From Planctomycetota bacterium (GTDB lineage Bacteria > Planctomycetota > Phycisphaerae > Phycisphaerales > Phycisphaeraceae), in assembly GCA_021413865.1 (NCBI GenBank), contig JAIOPN010000006.1:105409-169408 (forward strand): a stretch of 64,000 nt of DNA, read 5' to 3'. Shown piece by piece: positions 40,912-51,100 of the stretch. Every line of letters begins with the position of its first letter. The stretch's first letter is position 1. The notes under the pieces are model-generated. The model was not told where the DNA came from, did no database searches, and worked only from the letters and a program-made list of their open reading frames with translations. Position numbers and translations under genes: made by a program.

Positions 40912-41805
40912 GTGCGTGTAGCGCAGAAACACATGGACCACCTCGTCGAGCACGGCTACGCCGTCGTGCCGGGGTTTTTGTCGCGCCGCGAGGTGGCGGC
41001 GGGCCGCGCGGAGGTCCTCCGCTACTTCCCGGCGGCGCGGGAGCTGGCGGCCGCCCCGATGCGCTACGAGGGCATGATGGAGCAGAGCGCCCACCTGCAG
41101 GTCGAGTTCCCGTTCATCGGCGACGCGCTGAACCACGCCGCCACGCACCCGCGCGTCGTGGAGATGGTCGAGCGCCTCCTGGGCTCCACCGAGGTACTGC
41201 TCTCGCAGGCCGCGATCTGGGCGAAGTACGCCGGCGGCGAGGTGTACGGCCAGTCGCTCCACGTGGACTTCGAGGGCAATACCCTGGTCGTCCCCCGCGA
41301 CGACGCCGACTACCGCCAGGTCAATGTGATCCTGTATTACACCGACGTGACGCGCGACATGGGCCCGACCTATGTCGTGCCGCTCAGGTACACGCGCGAC
41401 GTTCCGCTCTGGCCGCCGCACCGGCCGAGGGAGAAATACCCGGCGTTGTATCGCCACGAGAAGCCGATCCTCGCCCCCGCCGGGTCGGCGCTGCTCTTTG
41501 GCATGGGCACCTTCCACCGCGCCTCGGAGATCACCGCGCCGCTGGGCGCGCGGTTCACGCAGCACCTGGTTTACCGCGCGGCGCGTCACCCGTTCGCCGG
41601 GCACCACATCTGGTCCCACTTCGGCGAGCGGCCGGAGCTGCAGCACTTCCTCGAACGCGCCACGCCTCGGCAGCGCGAGGTCGTGGGTTTCCCCGCGCCG
41701 GGTGATGCGTACTGGACCGCGCGGACCCTGCGTGGCGTGGCGCAGCGCTACCCGGGAATGGACATGAAGCCCTACCTGCGGGCGGCGGGCAGGCGGGGGC
41801 GGTGA
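40912..41805 (+). CDS. PhyH-family Fe(II)/2-oxoglutarate dioxygenase (copy 1)
   Basis: The 297-residue protein has the jelly-roll core of phytanoyl-CoA-dioxygenase-like enzymes. The iron triad is readable: H117-V-D119 (SLHVDFEG) and H202 (GTFHRASEI), with an Arg near GARFTQHLVYR for 2-oxoglutarate. The hydroxylated substrate is unknown. The start is GTG 40912, with GGAG upstream and a TATAAC -10 at 40869-40874. It is divergent from hpt. It is one of three PhyH genes in the window. Confidence 0.85.
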   Translation: MRVAQKHMDHLVEHGYAVVPGFLSRREVAAGRAEVLRYFPAARELAAAPMRYEGMMEQSAHLQVEFPFIGDALNHAATHPRVVEMVERLLGSTEVLLSQAAIWAKYAGGEVYGQSLHVDFEGNTLVVPRDDADYRQVNVILYYTDVTRDMGPTYVVPLRYTRDVPLWPPHRPREKYPALYRHEKPILAPAGSALLFGMGTFHRASEITAPLGARFTQHLVYRAARHPFAGHHIWSHFGERPELQHFLERATPRQREVVGFPAPGDAYWTARTLRGVAQRYPGMDMKPYLRAAGRRGR

Positions 41806-41941
41806 GGCCCGGCCCGGTGCGGTGAACATGTGCCAATAATCCGTCTGTTGCGGCATCTGTGCCGCGGTCTCACTCATCTATATATCAGGGCAATGATGCT
41901 CCCGAGCGAATTTTTTGCTTTGTATCGGGAGACCCGCCAAA

Positions 41942-41947
41942 TACAAT
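41942..41947 (+). promoter_or_regulatory. -10 hexamer of the cyclopropane synthase operon
   Basis: TACAAT lies 33 bases before the ATG at 41981; TTTGTA at 41919-41924 is a weak -35 with a 17-base spacer. Confidence 0.45.
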
Positions 41948-41980
41948 GCGTAGTTGGTCAGTTCTGTATTGGGGGTTGCG

Positions 41981-43264
41981 ATGCATCAGAACAAAAGCAA
42001 CGCTGTTGATGTCGCGGCGGAGGTGGGTGGCGGCACGAATGACTTCGCGCCCGCGCCGATCGGGGCCGGGATGGGCCTGCGCGGTGTCGAGCGGTGGCTT
42101 GCCCGCAGGATGCTCAGCTACCTGCACGACCCGCCGATCCGCATCGTGCTGTGGAACGGGGAAGAGGTCGCCTGCTCGCGTGAGTCGCCGGTGGCACGGG
42201 TCGTCATGCGTGACCGCGGGGCGCTCTACCGGCTCATCAGCGACCCGGATTTTCAGTTCGGCGAGCTTTACAGCAGCGGCCGGCTCACGATCGAGGGCGA
42301 CCTCATGGCGTTCCTCGACGCGACCTACCGCAGCACGTCCGCCAACGGCACGTACCGCGGGTATCTCTCCGACTGGTTCCACCGTCCGCGGCTCAACACC
42401 GCCCGCCGCGCCCGCGAAAACGTCCACCAGCACTACGACATCGGCAACGACTTCTACCGCCTGTGGCTCGACGAGGCGATGGTTTACACCTGCGCCTACT
42501 TCCCCACACGCGACGCGACGCTCGAGGCCGCGCAGCAGGCGAAGCTCGAGCACGTCTGCCGCAAGCTCCGCCTCACGCCCGGGGAGCGCGTCGTCGAGGC
42601 GGGGTGCGGCTGGGGCTCGCTGGCGATGTACATGGCCGAGCACCACGGCGTGAAGGTCAAGGCCTACAACATCTCGCACCAGCAGATCATCTTCGCGCGG
42701 GAGCGCGCCGCGGCCAAGGGGTTGGCCGACCGCGTGGAGTTCATCGAGGACGACTACCGCAACATCACCGGCACGTACGACGCCTTCGTCTCCGTCGGCA
42801 TGCTCGAGCACGTCGGCCCCAAGGACTACCCCACGCTCGGCCGCGTGATCGACCGCTGCCTGACCGACTCGGGTCGAGGGCTGATCCACTCCATCGGCCG
42901 CAACCGCCCGCTGCGGATGAACGCATGGATCGCCACGCGCATCTTCCCCGGAGGCTACACGCCCGCCATCAGCGAGATGACGCGGATCCTCGAGCCCTAC
43001 TCGCTCTCGGTCCTGGACGTAGAAAACCTCCGGCTGCACTACGCGCTGACGCTCGAACACTGGCTCGCGCGGTTCGAGCGTTCCACGGACAAGGTCCGGC
43101 AGATGTTCGACGAGCGGTTCGTCCGCATGTGGCGGCTCTACCTGGCCGGTTCGCTCATGGCCTTCGCCACCGGGTGGATGCAGCTCTTCCAGATCACCTT
43201 CGCACGCCCGCTCAACAACGACCTGCCACTGACGCGCGGGCACCTGTACCGAACCGGAAAGTAG
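41981..43264 (+). CDS. Cyclopropane-fatty-acyl-phospholipid synthase family methyltransferase
   Basis: The 427-residue protein has an N-terminal lipid-binding part (SDPDFQFGELYSSGRLTIEG) and a class I SAM methyltransferase core (ARENVHQHYDIGNDFYRLWL; GERVVEAGCGWGSLAMYMAE; SVGMLEHVGPKDY). The enzyme transfers a methylene or methyl group from SAM to the double bond of a membrane acyl chain. It is followed after 6 bases by a flavoprotein reductase, so the final product may be something other than a plain cyclopropane. ATG 41981 is chosen; an in-frame ATG at 41954 is upstream of good context. Confidence 0.92.
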   Translation: MHQNKSNAVDVAAEVGGGTNDFAPAPIGAGMGLRGVERWLARRMLSYLHDPPIRIVLWNGEEVACSRESPVARVVMRDRGALYRLISDPDFQFGELYSSGRLTIEGDLMAFLDATYRSTSANGTYRGYLSDWFHRPRLNTARRARENVHQHYDIGNDFYRLWLDEAMVYTCAYFPTRDATLEAAQQAKLEHVCRKLRLTPGERVVEAGCGWGSLAMYMAEHHGVKVKAYNISHQQIIFARERAAAKGLADRVEFIEDDYRNITGTYDAFVSVGMLEHVGPKDYPTLGRVIDRCLTDSGRGLIHSIGRNRPLRMNAWIATRIFPGGYTPAISEMTRILEPYSLSVLDVENLRLHYALTLEHWLARFERSTDKVRQMFDERFVRMWRLYLAGSLMAFATGWMQLFQITFARPLNNDLPLTRGHLYRTGK

Positions 43265-43270
43265 CGTGTC

Positions 43271-44389
43271 ATGGAAACGTGCGATGTCCTGATCGTCGGC
43301 GGCGGCCCTGCCGGTTCGACCTGCGCGTGGAAGCTGCGCCAGGCGGGGATGGACGTGGTGATCATGGACAAGAAGGCATTTCCGCGCGACAAGACGTGCG
43401 CCGGCTGGATCACGCCTGCGGTCGTCGAAGAGTTGCAGCTCGACACCGCCGATTACGCCCGGTCGCGCGTGTTCCAGCCCATCACGGGCTTCCGCGCCGG
43501 CACCATCGGCGGCAAGGTGACGGAGGCTCATTACGACCACCCGGTGAGCTACGGCATCCGCCGGCGGGAGTTCGACCACTACCTGCTCGAGCGCAGCGGG
43601 GCGCGGCTGCGGCTTGGCGAAAAGCTGGACACGATCGAGCAATCCGCTGAGGGTTGGACGATCAACGGCGCCATCCGCGCGCCGCTGCTGATCGGCGCCG
43701 GCGGCCACTTCTGCCCCATCGCCAAACGGCTTGGCGGCGCCGAGGGGAAAGAAACCGTCGTCGCCGCGCAGGAGATCGAGTTCGAACTGAGCGAGAGTCA
43801 GATGGCAGACTGCAAGGTCTCGGAGACGACGCCCGAGCTTTATTTCTGCCCCGACCTCAAGGGCTATGCGTGGTGCTTCCGTAAGGGCGGTTACCTCAAC
43901 GTCGGCCTGGGCCGCGAGGACAACGTGCGCATCAGCGAGCACGTCGCCGCCTTCTGCGACTGGATGAAATCCCAGGGCCGCATCCCGCGCGACACGCCCG
44001 TCCAGTTCCACGGCCACGCCTACATCCTCTACGGCCACGCGCCGCGCCCGCTCGTCGCCGACGCCGCACTCCTGATCGGCGACGCCGCGGGACTGGCGTA
44101 CCCTGAGAGCGGGGAGGGCATCCGGCCCGCAATCGAATCGGCGCTCATCGCGGCCCGGGTGATCGTCGACGCACAGGGCGACTACAGCCGCGCCAACCTC
44201 GAACCCTATCAGCGGCGGCTCATCGCGCGGCTCGGGAAACGCGAGCCCGCCGGCGCAGCCTCTTCCTTCCTCCCCGAGAAGCTCACGCGGACCCTCGCCG
44301 CGCACCTACTGGCCACGCACTGGTTCGTGCGCCACGTCGTACTGGACCGCTGGTTCCTGCACACCCAGCAGCGGGCGCTGGCGCTCTGA
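43271..44389 (+). CDS. FAD-dependent oxidoreductase, geranylgeranyl-reductase family
   Basis: The 372-residue protein has the dinucleotide fold VLIVGGGPAGSTCAWKLRQA, the family segment FPRDKTCAGWITPAVVEEL and the second FAD motif ALLIGDAAGLAYPESGEGI. Geranylgeranyl-reductase-family enzymes saturate double bonds in isoprenoids or oxidise and reduce lipid-like substrates. The 6-base gap to the cyclopropane synthase points to a two-step lipid modification; the actual substrate is inference. Confidence 0.85.
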   Translation: METCDVLIVGGGPAGSTCAWKLRQAGMDVVIMDKKAFPRDKTCAGWITPAVVEELQLDTADYARSRVFQPITGFRAGTIGGKVTEAHYDHPVSYGIRRREFDHYLLERSGARLRLGEKLDTIEQSAEGWTINGAIRAPLLIGAGGHFCPIAKRLGGAEGKETVVAAQEIEFELSESQMADCKVSETTPELYFCPDLKGYAWCFRKGGYLNVGLGREDNVRISEHVAAFCDWMKSQGRIPRDTPVQFHGHAYILYGHAPRPLVADAALLIGDAAGLAYPESGEGIRPAIESALIAARVIVDAQGDYSRANLEPYQRRLIARLGKREPAGAASSFLPEKLTRTLAAHLLATHWFVRHVVLDRWFLHTQQRALAL

Positions 44390-44497
44390 CCCGGCTCGGC
44401 CGCGCCGCCTTGTGGCCCCGTCCTGTGCGCCGTATTCCCTTACAATCCCGCCATTCTCCCGGCCTGTCCGGCCGCCGACGTGACCGCGAGCCACGCC

Positions 44498-45325
44498 ATG
44501 AAGACGATCCCCATCCGAGCCGACTACTACCAACAGTTCGGCGCGGACTACACGCGCGACGTGCCGGGCGAGGGGTACGGCGGGTGGAAGTCGGCCGACA
44601 TCGAGATATCCGCGGAGCGCACGGCCGTGGTGGTCATGCACGCGTGGGATGTCAGGCCGATGGCGCAGGACCCGGCGGGGTACAACGAGTGCGAGTACCT
44701 CCCTCGCGCCGACGCCATCTGCAAGACCGTGTTCCCCAAACTGCTCTCGGCAATCCGGGTGAGCGGGTTCAAGCTGTTCCACGTCGTCGGCCGCGGTGGT
44801 TACTACGAGCACCTGCCCGGTTTTCAGCGTGCCGTCGCGCTGGCGGGTCCCGCGCCGGCAGGCCAACCGAGGGTGGAGAACGATCCGGTCCGTTCAAAGC
44901 TTGATCGGTTCAGGTACGAGAACGTCTGGCCGGGCAGGCCCAACATCGCGAGCTACGAGCGGAGTTGGGCAGGCACGCGTTTCCATCCCGCCGCGCAGCC
45001 GCACGGTGAGGAGGGCATCGCCGCCGATGCGCACCAGCTCACCGCGCTCTGCCGGGACGCCGGCGTCAACCACCTCATTTATGCCGGCTTCGCGATCGGC
45101 GCTTGTCTGCTGATCTCCCCCGGCGGTATGGTGGACATGCAGCGGCGGGGCGTGATGTGCTCCGTGCTCCGCGAGGCCGTCACCGCTGTTGAAAACAAGG
45201 AGACCGCCCGGCGCGAGACCACCAAGGAGGTCGAGCTCTGGCGTGTCGCGCTGAACTTTGGGTTCGTGTTCGGCGTCGAAGAGTTCATCACCGCGATCGG
45301 GCGTCGGCCAGGGGATAACCCATGA
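44498..45325 (+). CDS. Isochorismatase-like cysteine hydrolase
   Basis: The 275-residue protein has the isochorismatase-type Rossmann-like fold: a first strand RTAVVVMHAWDVRP, then FKLFHVVGRGG, and the nucleophile region HLIYAGFAIGACLLISP with Cys203. The family hydrolyses amides, ureas and vinyl ethers. The first-strand Asp is D51, placed as in the family. It is longer than most members (~180-210), with extra sequence at 115-165. ATG 44498 is preferred, with GTG 44480 as an alternative; TACAAT at 44441-44446 is a plausible -10. It overlaps the creatininase gene by 4 bases (ATGA). Confidence 0.72.
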   Translation: MKTIPIRADYYQQFGADYTRDVPGEGYGGWKSADIEISAERTAVVVMHAWDVRPMAQDPAGYNECEYLPRADAICKTVFPKLLSAIRVSGFKLFHVVGRGGYYEHLPGFQRAVALAGPAPAGQPRVENDPVRSKLDRFRYENVWPGRPNIASYERSWAGTRFHPAAQPHGEEGIAADAHQLTALCRDAGVNHLIYAGFAIGACLLISPGGMVDMQRRGVMCSVLREAVTAVENKETARRETTKEVELWRVALNFGFVFGVEEFITAIGRRPGDNP

Positions 45326-46122
45326 AAAAGAAATCGCAAACACCCCGTGGTCCGGGCCGTATTCCCGGTGTGCTCGAAGAGATGACCGTCGAGGAGGTCC
45401 GCGCTTTCAAGCCCGAGGTCGTCATGCTCCCCCTGGGGTCCACCGAGCCGCACGGGCCCCACCTGCCCATGGGCACGGACACCTACCAGGCCGTGCACCT
45501 GGCGCGCCTGGCCACCGCCAAGGCCAACGCTCGCATGGCACGCTGCCTGCTCTACCCCGTGCTGCCGATCACCAACAATGCCAACATGCACGCATTCCCC
45601 TTCGCGCTCCGCATCGGGGTCCGCACGCTCATGTCGCTCCTGATGGACATCATCACGCAGGTGCGCAGCGACGGCGTGAAAAAGGTCATCATTCTTAATG
45701 GCCACGGCGGCAACCCCGGCGCGCTCGACGCGCTGCTCCGCGAGCTGGCCGGCATGAAGGACATGCCCTTCGTCTGCTGGACCTACGGCGACCCGCCCGC
45801 GGATTGGAAGTCGCCCGTCGTGCATGCCTCCGACCACGGCGGCGAGGACGAGACCGGCCGGATGATGTACCTCCGGCCCGACCTGGTGCACACGGACAAA
45901 CTGGTAAACAACCCCGTGGGGAAACTGAAGGTCCCCGCGCTGGCGGGGGCGCACTGGGTCCGCCCGTGGCATGTGTACGTGCCACGCTCCGCCGGGGGTG
46001 AGACGCGGCTTGCTTCGGCCGAAAAGGGTCGCGACGTGATGGAGGCGACGGCGGACGGGTTGTCGCGGCTGATCGTGGAGCTGTCTCAGGCGAAGATCAA
46101 TGAGAAGTTTCCATACAAGTGA
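45322..46122 (+). CDS. Creatininase/MftE-family metal-dependent amidohydrolase
   Basis: The 266-residue protein has the creatininase metal block VMLPLGSTEPHGPHLPMGTD (E42, H44, H47, D53), the VIILNGHGGN segment (H128) and a further Glu in DHGGEDETGRMM. The family opens cyclic amides or cleaves peptides (creatininase, FAPy deformylase, MftE). It is translationally coupled to the isochorismatase-like gene, so the two probably act in sequence on one amide substrate. The substrate is not known; creatinine is only one possibility. Confidence 0.85.
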   Translation: MKKKSQTPRGPGRIPGVLEEMTVEEVRAFKPEVVMLPLGSTEPHGPHLPMGTDTYQAVHLARLATAKANARMARCLLYPVLPITNNANMHAFPFALRIGVRTLMSLLMDIITQVRSDGVKKVIILNGHGGNPGALDALLRELAGMKDMPFVCWTYGDPPADWKSPVVHASDHGGEDETGRMMYLRPDLVHTDKLVNNPVGKLKVPALAGAHWVRPWHVYVPRSAGGETRLASAEKGRDVMEATADGLSRLIVELSQAKINEKFPYK

Positions 46123-46147
46123 TTACTGATCGCGGGTGAGGTGTCTG

Positions 46148-46885
46148 ATGTCGCAGCGGGGCGTCGTGTGGATCACTTATGGGAGGCACGAGCCGGAGAC
46201 GCTGTGGCGTTCCCTCGCGTCGGTCAAGAAACTCGGCCTGCCCGCCTGCCTGATCTGTGAGCACGAGCCTGTCGATCCCCGCGTGACCGGTTTCGACCTC
46301 GTCCGCCGTTTCACGCCGGCGGTGCAGGACTGCCGTTGCCGCGCGGCGGTGCTCGCCGACACCGCGCCGTTTGACCTGACCCTGATGATCGACACGGACT
46401 GCGTCGCGCTACGGGATATTGCTTTCGGTTTCGACATGGCCCAGCGGCACGGTGTAGCGATGTGCATCGCCGCGGCGCCGCACGCGGTGCTCTGCCACGG
46501 CATGTCGCCGGAGTACCCCGGCGACCTGATCCAGTACAACGCGGGGGTGATTTTCTTCGACCGTGTGCGCGCCGCCGGGCTCATGCGCCGCTGGTCGGAC
46601 TACGCGCTCAATCGGAAGCTGAGCCACCTGGCGACCAAGGACCAGCCCGCGCTCGCCGCCGCGGTGTACGACGAGGCGGTGAACCCCTTCGTGCTGCCCG
46701 CCACGTGGAACCTGCGGCCGATGTTCGGCCAGACCGTTGGGTTCGGCCCGGTGACGATCTGGCACGCCCCGTGGCCCGTGCCCGAGGGGCTCGACAGCCA
46801 GCGCGGCTTCTGGCGGCTCACGCCATTCGACGGCCGGGAGCCGCAGCGCGTCGTCCCGCTGAACAGGCGGATGCAGCCGGGGTGA
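46148..46885 (+). CDS. Putative GT-A-fold glycosyltransferase-like protein
   Basis: The 245-residue protein begins GVVWITYGRHEPETLWRSLA, contains TLMIDTDCVALRDIAFGFDM with a D82-T-D84 that fits a GT-A metal motif, and has a late IQYNAGVIFFDR block resembling sugar-acceptor regions of GT8-like enzymes. No family name is certain. ATG 46148 with a GAGG upstream is preferred over GTG 46136. It lies 25 bases after the creatininase gene and may belong to the same transcription unit. Confidence 0.55.
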   Translation: MSQRGVVWITYGRHEPETLWRSLASVKKLGLPACLICEHEPVDPRVTGFDLVRRFTPAVQDCRCRAAVLADTAPFDLTLMIDTDCVALRDIAFGFDMAQRHGVAMCIAAAPHAVLCHGMSPEYPGDLIQYNAGVIFFDRVRAAGLMRRWSDYALNRKLSHLATKDQPALAAAVYDEAVNPFVLPATWNLRPMFGQTVGFGPVTIWHAPWPVPEGLDSQRGFWRLTPFDGREPQRVVPLNRRMQPG

Positions 46886-46956
46886 AAACGACGGCATTTT
46901 TTTTGACACCGTGATCCGGCAACGGGTACGGTAGCGCGTCAGAGGGAGGGCCTTTC

Positions 46957-48093
46957 GTGCCGGAAACGCCGCAGCAGAAGCAGATCAAGTGCCGGGTGGA
47001 CGACTCCTTCGCGGCGTGGCTGTCGGCGGCGGGCGGGTCGATCGCCGTCACGACCTACCAGGCGGGCAAGGTCGCGCTTGTGGGGTGGAACGGCAAGCAG
47101 GTCTCGATCGTGATGCGTGACTTTCCGCGCCCGATGGGCCTGGCCGTCCACGGCCAGCAGCTCGCGATGGCCACGCTCAACGAGCTGACGCTCTTCGCTA
47201 ACTCTTCGCTGCTGGCGCCGGAGTTCCTCGAACCCGCGCGGTACGACGGGCTCTACCTTCCGCGGATGTCCTATTTCACCGGCGGTCTCAACCTGCACGA
47301 CATGGCCTTCGGCGACGACGGGCTCTGGCTCGTCAACACGCGCTTCTCCTGCCTCGTCCAGCTCGACGGCGTTTATAGCTTCGTGCCGCGCTGGCAGCCG
47401 CCCTTCATCACGCTGCTCGCGCCGGAGGACCGCTGCCACCTCAACGGCCTGGCGATGGTCGGCGGCAAGCCGCGCTACGTCACCGCGCTGGGCAGAGCAG
47501 ACACCCCGCGCGGCTGGCACCCCAACCGCACCACCGGCGGCCTGCTCATGGACGTCAACCAGCCCGAGCCGATCGTCAGCGACCTGTGCATGCCGCACTC
47601 GCCGCGCTGGCACGACGGGAAGCTCTGGGTGCTCAACTCGGCGCAGGGGGAGCTGTGTCTTGTCGATCTTGCAACGGGGAAACGCACGGTGGTCTGTGCC
47701 ATGCCCGGTTACCTGCGCGGGCTTTGTTTTGTGGGGCCTTACGCGCTGATCGGCATGAGCAAGGTGCGGGAGAAGTATCTTTTCGCGGGGCTGCCGCTTC
47801 AGTCGCGGTTCCCGAAGCTGACGTGCGGCGTGGCGGCGGTGGACCTGCGGAGCGGCCGGCCGGTGGGCCTCTTCGAGTTCACCGAGGCGTGCGAGGAGTT
47901 GTACGACGTGCAGTTCCTGCCCGGCGTGCTCAGGCCGATGATCCTCGATCCCGGCAAGCCGTCGTGCCACGACGCGATCACGACGCCCGAGTTTTCCTAC
48001 TGGATGTCGCCCAAGCCCGGGGCGAGGGACTTCCCGCCGGCACAGCCGCCGGGCCCCAATGCCCCGCCGCTCCCGCAGCCCTCCACGATGTAA
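46957..48093 (+). CDS. TIGR03032-family protein (DUF4915-like)
   Basis: The 378-residue protein matches the TIGR03032 pattern: the opening SFAAWLSAAGGSIAVTTYQ, RYDGLYLPRMSYFTGGLNLH, CHLNGLAMVGGKPRYVTALG, MPHSPRWHDGKLWVLNS and YLRGLCFVGPYALIGMSKVR. It is predicted to form a beta-propeller, and its function is unknown. GTG 46957 has a strong GGAGGG site. A Pro-rich tail (PPAQPPGPNAPPLPQPS) ends the protein. It precedes the giant secreted protein gene by 53 bases. Confidence 0.85.
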   Translation: MPETPQQKQIKCRVDDSFAAWLSAAGGSIAVTTYQAGKVALVGWNGKQVSIVMRDFPRPMGLAVHGQQLAMATLNELTLFANSSLLAPEFLEPARYDGLYLPRMSYFTGGLNLHDMAFGDDGLWLVNTRFSCLVQLDGVYSFVPRWQPPFITLLAPEDRCHLNGLAMVGGKPRYVTALGRADTPRGWHPNRTTGGLLMDVNQPEPIVSDLCMPHSPRWHDGKLWVLNSAQGELCLVDLATGKRTVVCAMPGYLRGLCFVGPYALIGMSKVREKYLFAGLPLQSRFPKLTCGVAAVDLRSGRPVGLFEFTEACEELYDVQFLPGVLRPMILDPGKPSCHDAITTPEFSYWMSPKPGARDFPPAQPPGPNAPPLPQPSTM

Positions 48094-48146
48094 CATATGG
48101 CGTTGATCCTCCGCCCAGCACGTCGCCAACGTCAGGAATCCAGGTC

Positions 48147-51100
48147 ATGAAGAATGCCGGCCGCCGCAACGCACGACGAAGGAAGCAAGGCGCCCGTCCC
48201 GCGTCGCCCGCGCGGCGCGTGAACCGGGACGGCGTCACCTGGTTCGAGCCGTGCGAGCCCCGGCTCCACATGACCTCCGTGCCCACGCCCATCGGCTCGC
48301 CCACACAGGTGAACATCAGCACGCTGGACAGCGGCACGCACATGGCGATGGCGGCCATCCCCGGCGGCGGGCACATCCTGGCCTACACCAACAGCGGCGG
48401 CACCATCCTCGTCCGCCGTTACGACGCTCAGGGGACGGCGATCGGCGTCGAGACGCAGGTCAACCCGAATCTTCCCTCCCCCGGCACCACGCCGTCGATC
48501 GCGGCGGACGACGCCGGCGATTTCGTCGTCGCCTGGACCGGGGCCGATTCCGGCCAGGGCCGCGATGTTTTCGCCCAGCGTTTCAACGCCAACGGCACGG
48601 TCAATGGTTCCGCTTTCGTCGTCAACACCACGACCGCCGGCGACCAGTTCAGCCCGTCGGTGGCGATGGACAGCGCCGGTGATTTTGTCGTCGCGTGGAA
48701 CGAGGCCGGCTCGGGCACGCTGCCGGTCACCCAGGTCACTCCCAAGCGGACCACGCAGTACTTCGACGAGTACCTGAACCGCGTTGTGACGAGCGTGGAG
48801 CAGGATCGGTCGAGCTACACGTATCAGGCCTCGACCCAATCGGACCGGGTGATGGCGAGGCGCTTCAGCGCCGCCGGAAGCGGTGGCTCCGAGCTCCGGG
48901 TCGATGCCTCATCGAGCGATTCTAAAAAGGTGCTGGACGCGGACAGCCCCGCGGTCGCCATGGACCCGACCGGTGATTTCGTCATCGCCTGGGTCGGCCA
49001 CGCTAAGGCGGTGGTCAGCGCGAATATCCCCGCGCAGACGTACATCCACTACGGCTACAGCTACGGCGGCGCGTACGATTACACGCCCCGCAAGATCAAG
49101 CTGCAGGACGTCACCGAGGCTTTCACGCAGCAGGTGATCGGCACGGCGACCGAAACCGTTATGGCGCGGCGCTTCGCCGCCGACGTGACGCCCGGGCCGT
49201 TGACCACCGTGGACAGCCGCGACGCCAAGCCCCTCATCCCCAGCAGGGGCGACGCCCAGGTCGAGAACCTTGTGCGCACCGAGTCCGCCGACGTCGCTAT
49301 GGACCTGACGGGCAACTTCGTCGTCGGCTGGCACGTGAGCAACTACAAGTACACCGCGCCCTCCAGCAGCAACAGCTATTTCTACTCCATCGACGCGACG
49401 GGCGATCAGCTCTTCTACCGCCGGTTCAACACCGCCAGCGCCGCCCAGGGCGCGGCCGCCGGCGTGCTGCCCGCGTCGTATCCCTCCTCGATCTTCTCGG
49501 ACATGCACGTGGCCTCCGACCGCGGCGGCAACTTCACGGTCTCCTGGATCGCCAAGGATTTGAGCTACGGCGACAACTACGACCTGGCCGTGGACATGCA
49601 GGCCCGCCGGTTCAATGCCGCGGGCAAGGCGATCGAATCCGCCTTCAACGTCGCGACATTCAACGTCGGCAACTCCGCCGACGCCGCCGTGGACATCCTT
49701 AGCACCGGCAACCTGCTCTTCGCCTGGACCCCCGCGAACCCCATCAGTTCCGCGAACACCGACGTCTTCTTCCAGCAGTTCGAGCCGCCCAAGCCCGACC
49801 TCACCGGCCGCATCACCTCCGTCACCCTCAAGGGGGTCAACGTCGATAGCGACACGCCGCTTATCCCGGGCGACGTCATCGACGTGGTCATCACGGTGGA
49901 CAACCTGGGCAATCAAGCCGTCACCGACCCGCTGCCCATCCGTTTTTACACGTCGGCCGATCAGACCTACAGCCCGGACACCGACACCTTCCTGGCCGAC
50001 GCCGCCATCGCCAAGCCGGCGCTCACCGAGTCCGACGGGGCCACGCCGTCGAAGCAATACACGATCAAGCTCACCATCCCCACCGACGCCGCGACGGGCA
50101 GTTTCTTCCTCGTCGCCAAGATCGACCCGGACGACCTCCTGGTCGAGAAGGATGAAACGAACAACACCATGGCCAGCGGCAGCGCGGCGCTGGTCACGCT
50201 CTCCTTCGGCGACTTCGGCACGCGCACCGGCGTGCCCATCACCTTCACAACCTCCGACGGCACCGTCGTGACCTGCAAGCTCTCGGGCGGCGGGGGGGCG
50301 ACGCTCACGGCGTTGGGCGGCTTCTACGATGTGGTCCTCTTCGGCTCCACCGCCAAGTCCGTCATCACCATCACCACCAAGAAGGGTGAGAACCACCTCA
50401 TTATCCGCAACATCACCATCGGTGAGGCCGGCGGCCCCGCGCCCGAGCCGCTGAAGCTCAAGTCGCTGGCCGCGGCGCCCGGCGGCGGCGACGCCGCACC
50501 GGACAGCTCCGCGCTGGGCAAGCTCGTCGCCAAGACCGCGCGGCTCATCGGCAGCCTCAGCGCGCCAAACGGCATCGGCGCCATCACGCTCGAACAGGTG
50601 GATTCCGGCGCGGCGATCGACATCGGCGCGGGCGCCGATCCCACGACGCCCGTCACGCTCGCCTTCAACCTCGTCGAGGACGCCAAGATCACCTCGGCGC
50701 ACCCGATCAAGTCGCTCACCGTCACCAAGTGGTCGCGCTCCGATAGCGCGGACAGCTTCGTCCACGCCCCCTCCATCGGCACGCTCTCGGCCAAGGGCGA
50801 CAAGAAGTTCGCCGTCCCCGGCGATTTCGAGGCCGACCTCACCCTCGACGACGGCGGCGCCAAGACGCTCAACTCCGCCAAGATCGCCGGTTCGCTCTCC
50901 GACGCGGCGTGGCTCATCACCGGCGCGGTCGGTTCGGTCGCCGTCACCGGCGACGTGGACGATTTCACGCTCAACTCCTCCACGCTGATCAAGTCATTCA
51001 AGGCGGCGTCGATCAAGAACGCCGCGATCGTGGCCGGGACCGACGCGGGCAGCATCACCGCCTTCGACTGGCTGGCGGGGTCGCTCACAGCGCAGACCGC

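Noticed and set aside
41850-41865. GCGGCA-TCTG-TGCCGC stem-loop before the cyclopropane synthase
   Set aside because: A short stem with no T run; not enough for a terminator or riboswitch call.
41885-44305. 806-codon minus-strand frame across the cyclopropane synthase and flavoprotein genes
   Set aside because: It spans two genes with clear families on the other strand and has a low-complexity, charge-biased product.
47586-48146. Upstream extension of the giant protein frame
   Set aside because: It overlaps the well-supported TIGR03032 gene in another frame, and the ribosome-binding site and planctomycete motif support ATG 48147.
48909-50765. 618-codon minus-strand frame opposite the giant secreted protein
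   Set aside because: Its Val/Gly/Asp/Arg-rich composition mirrors the repeats on the coding strand.
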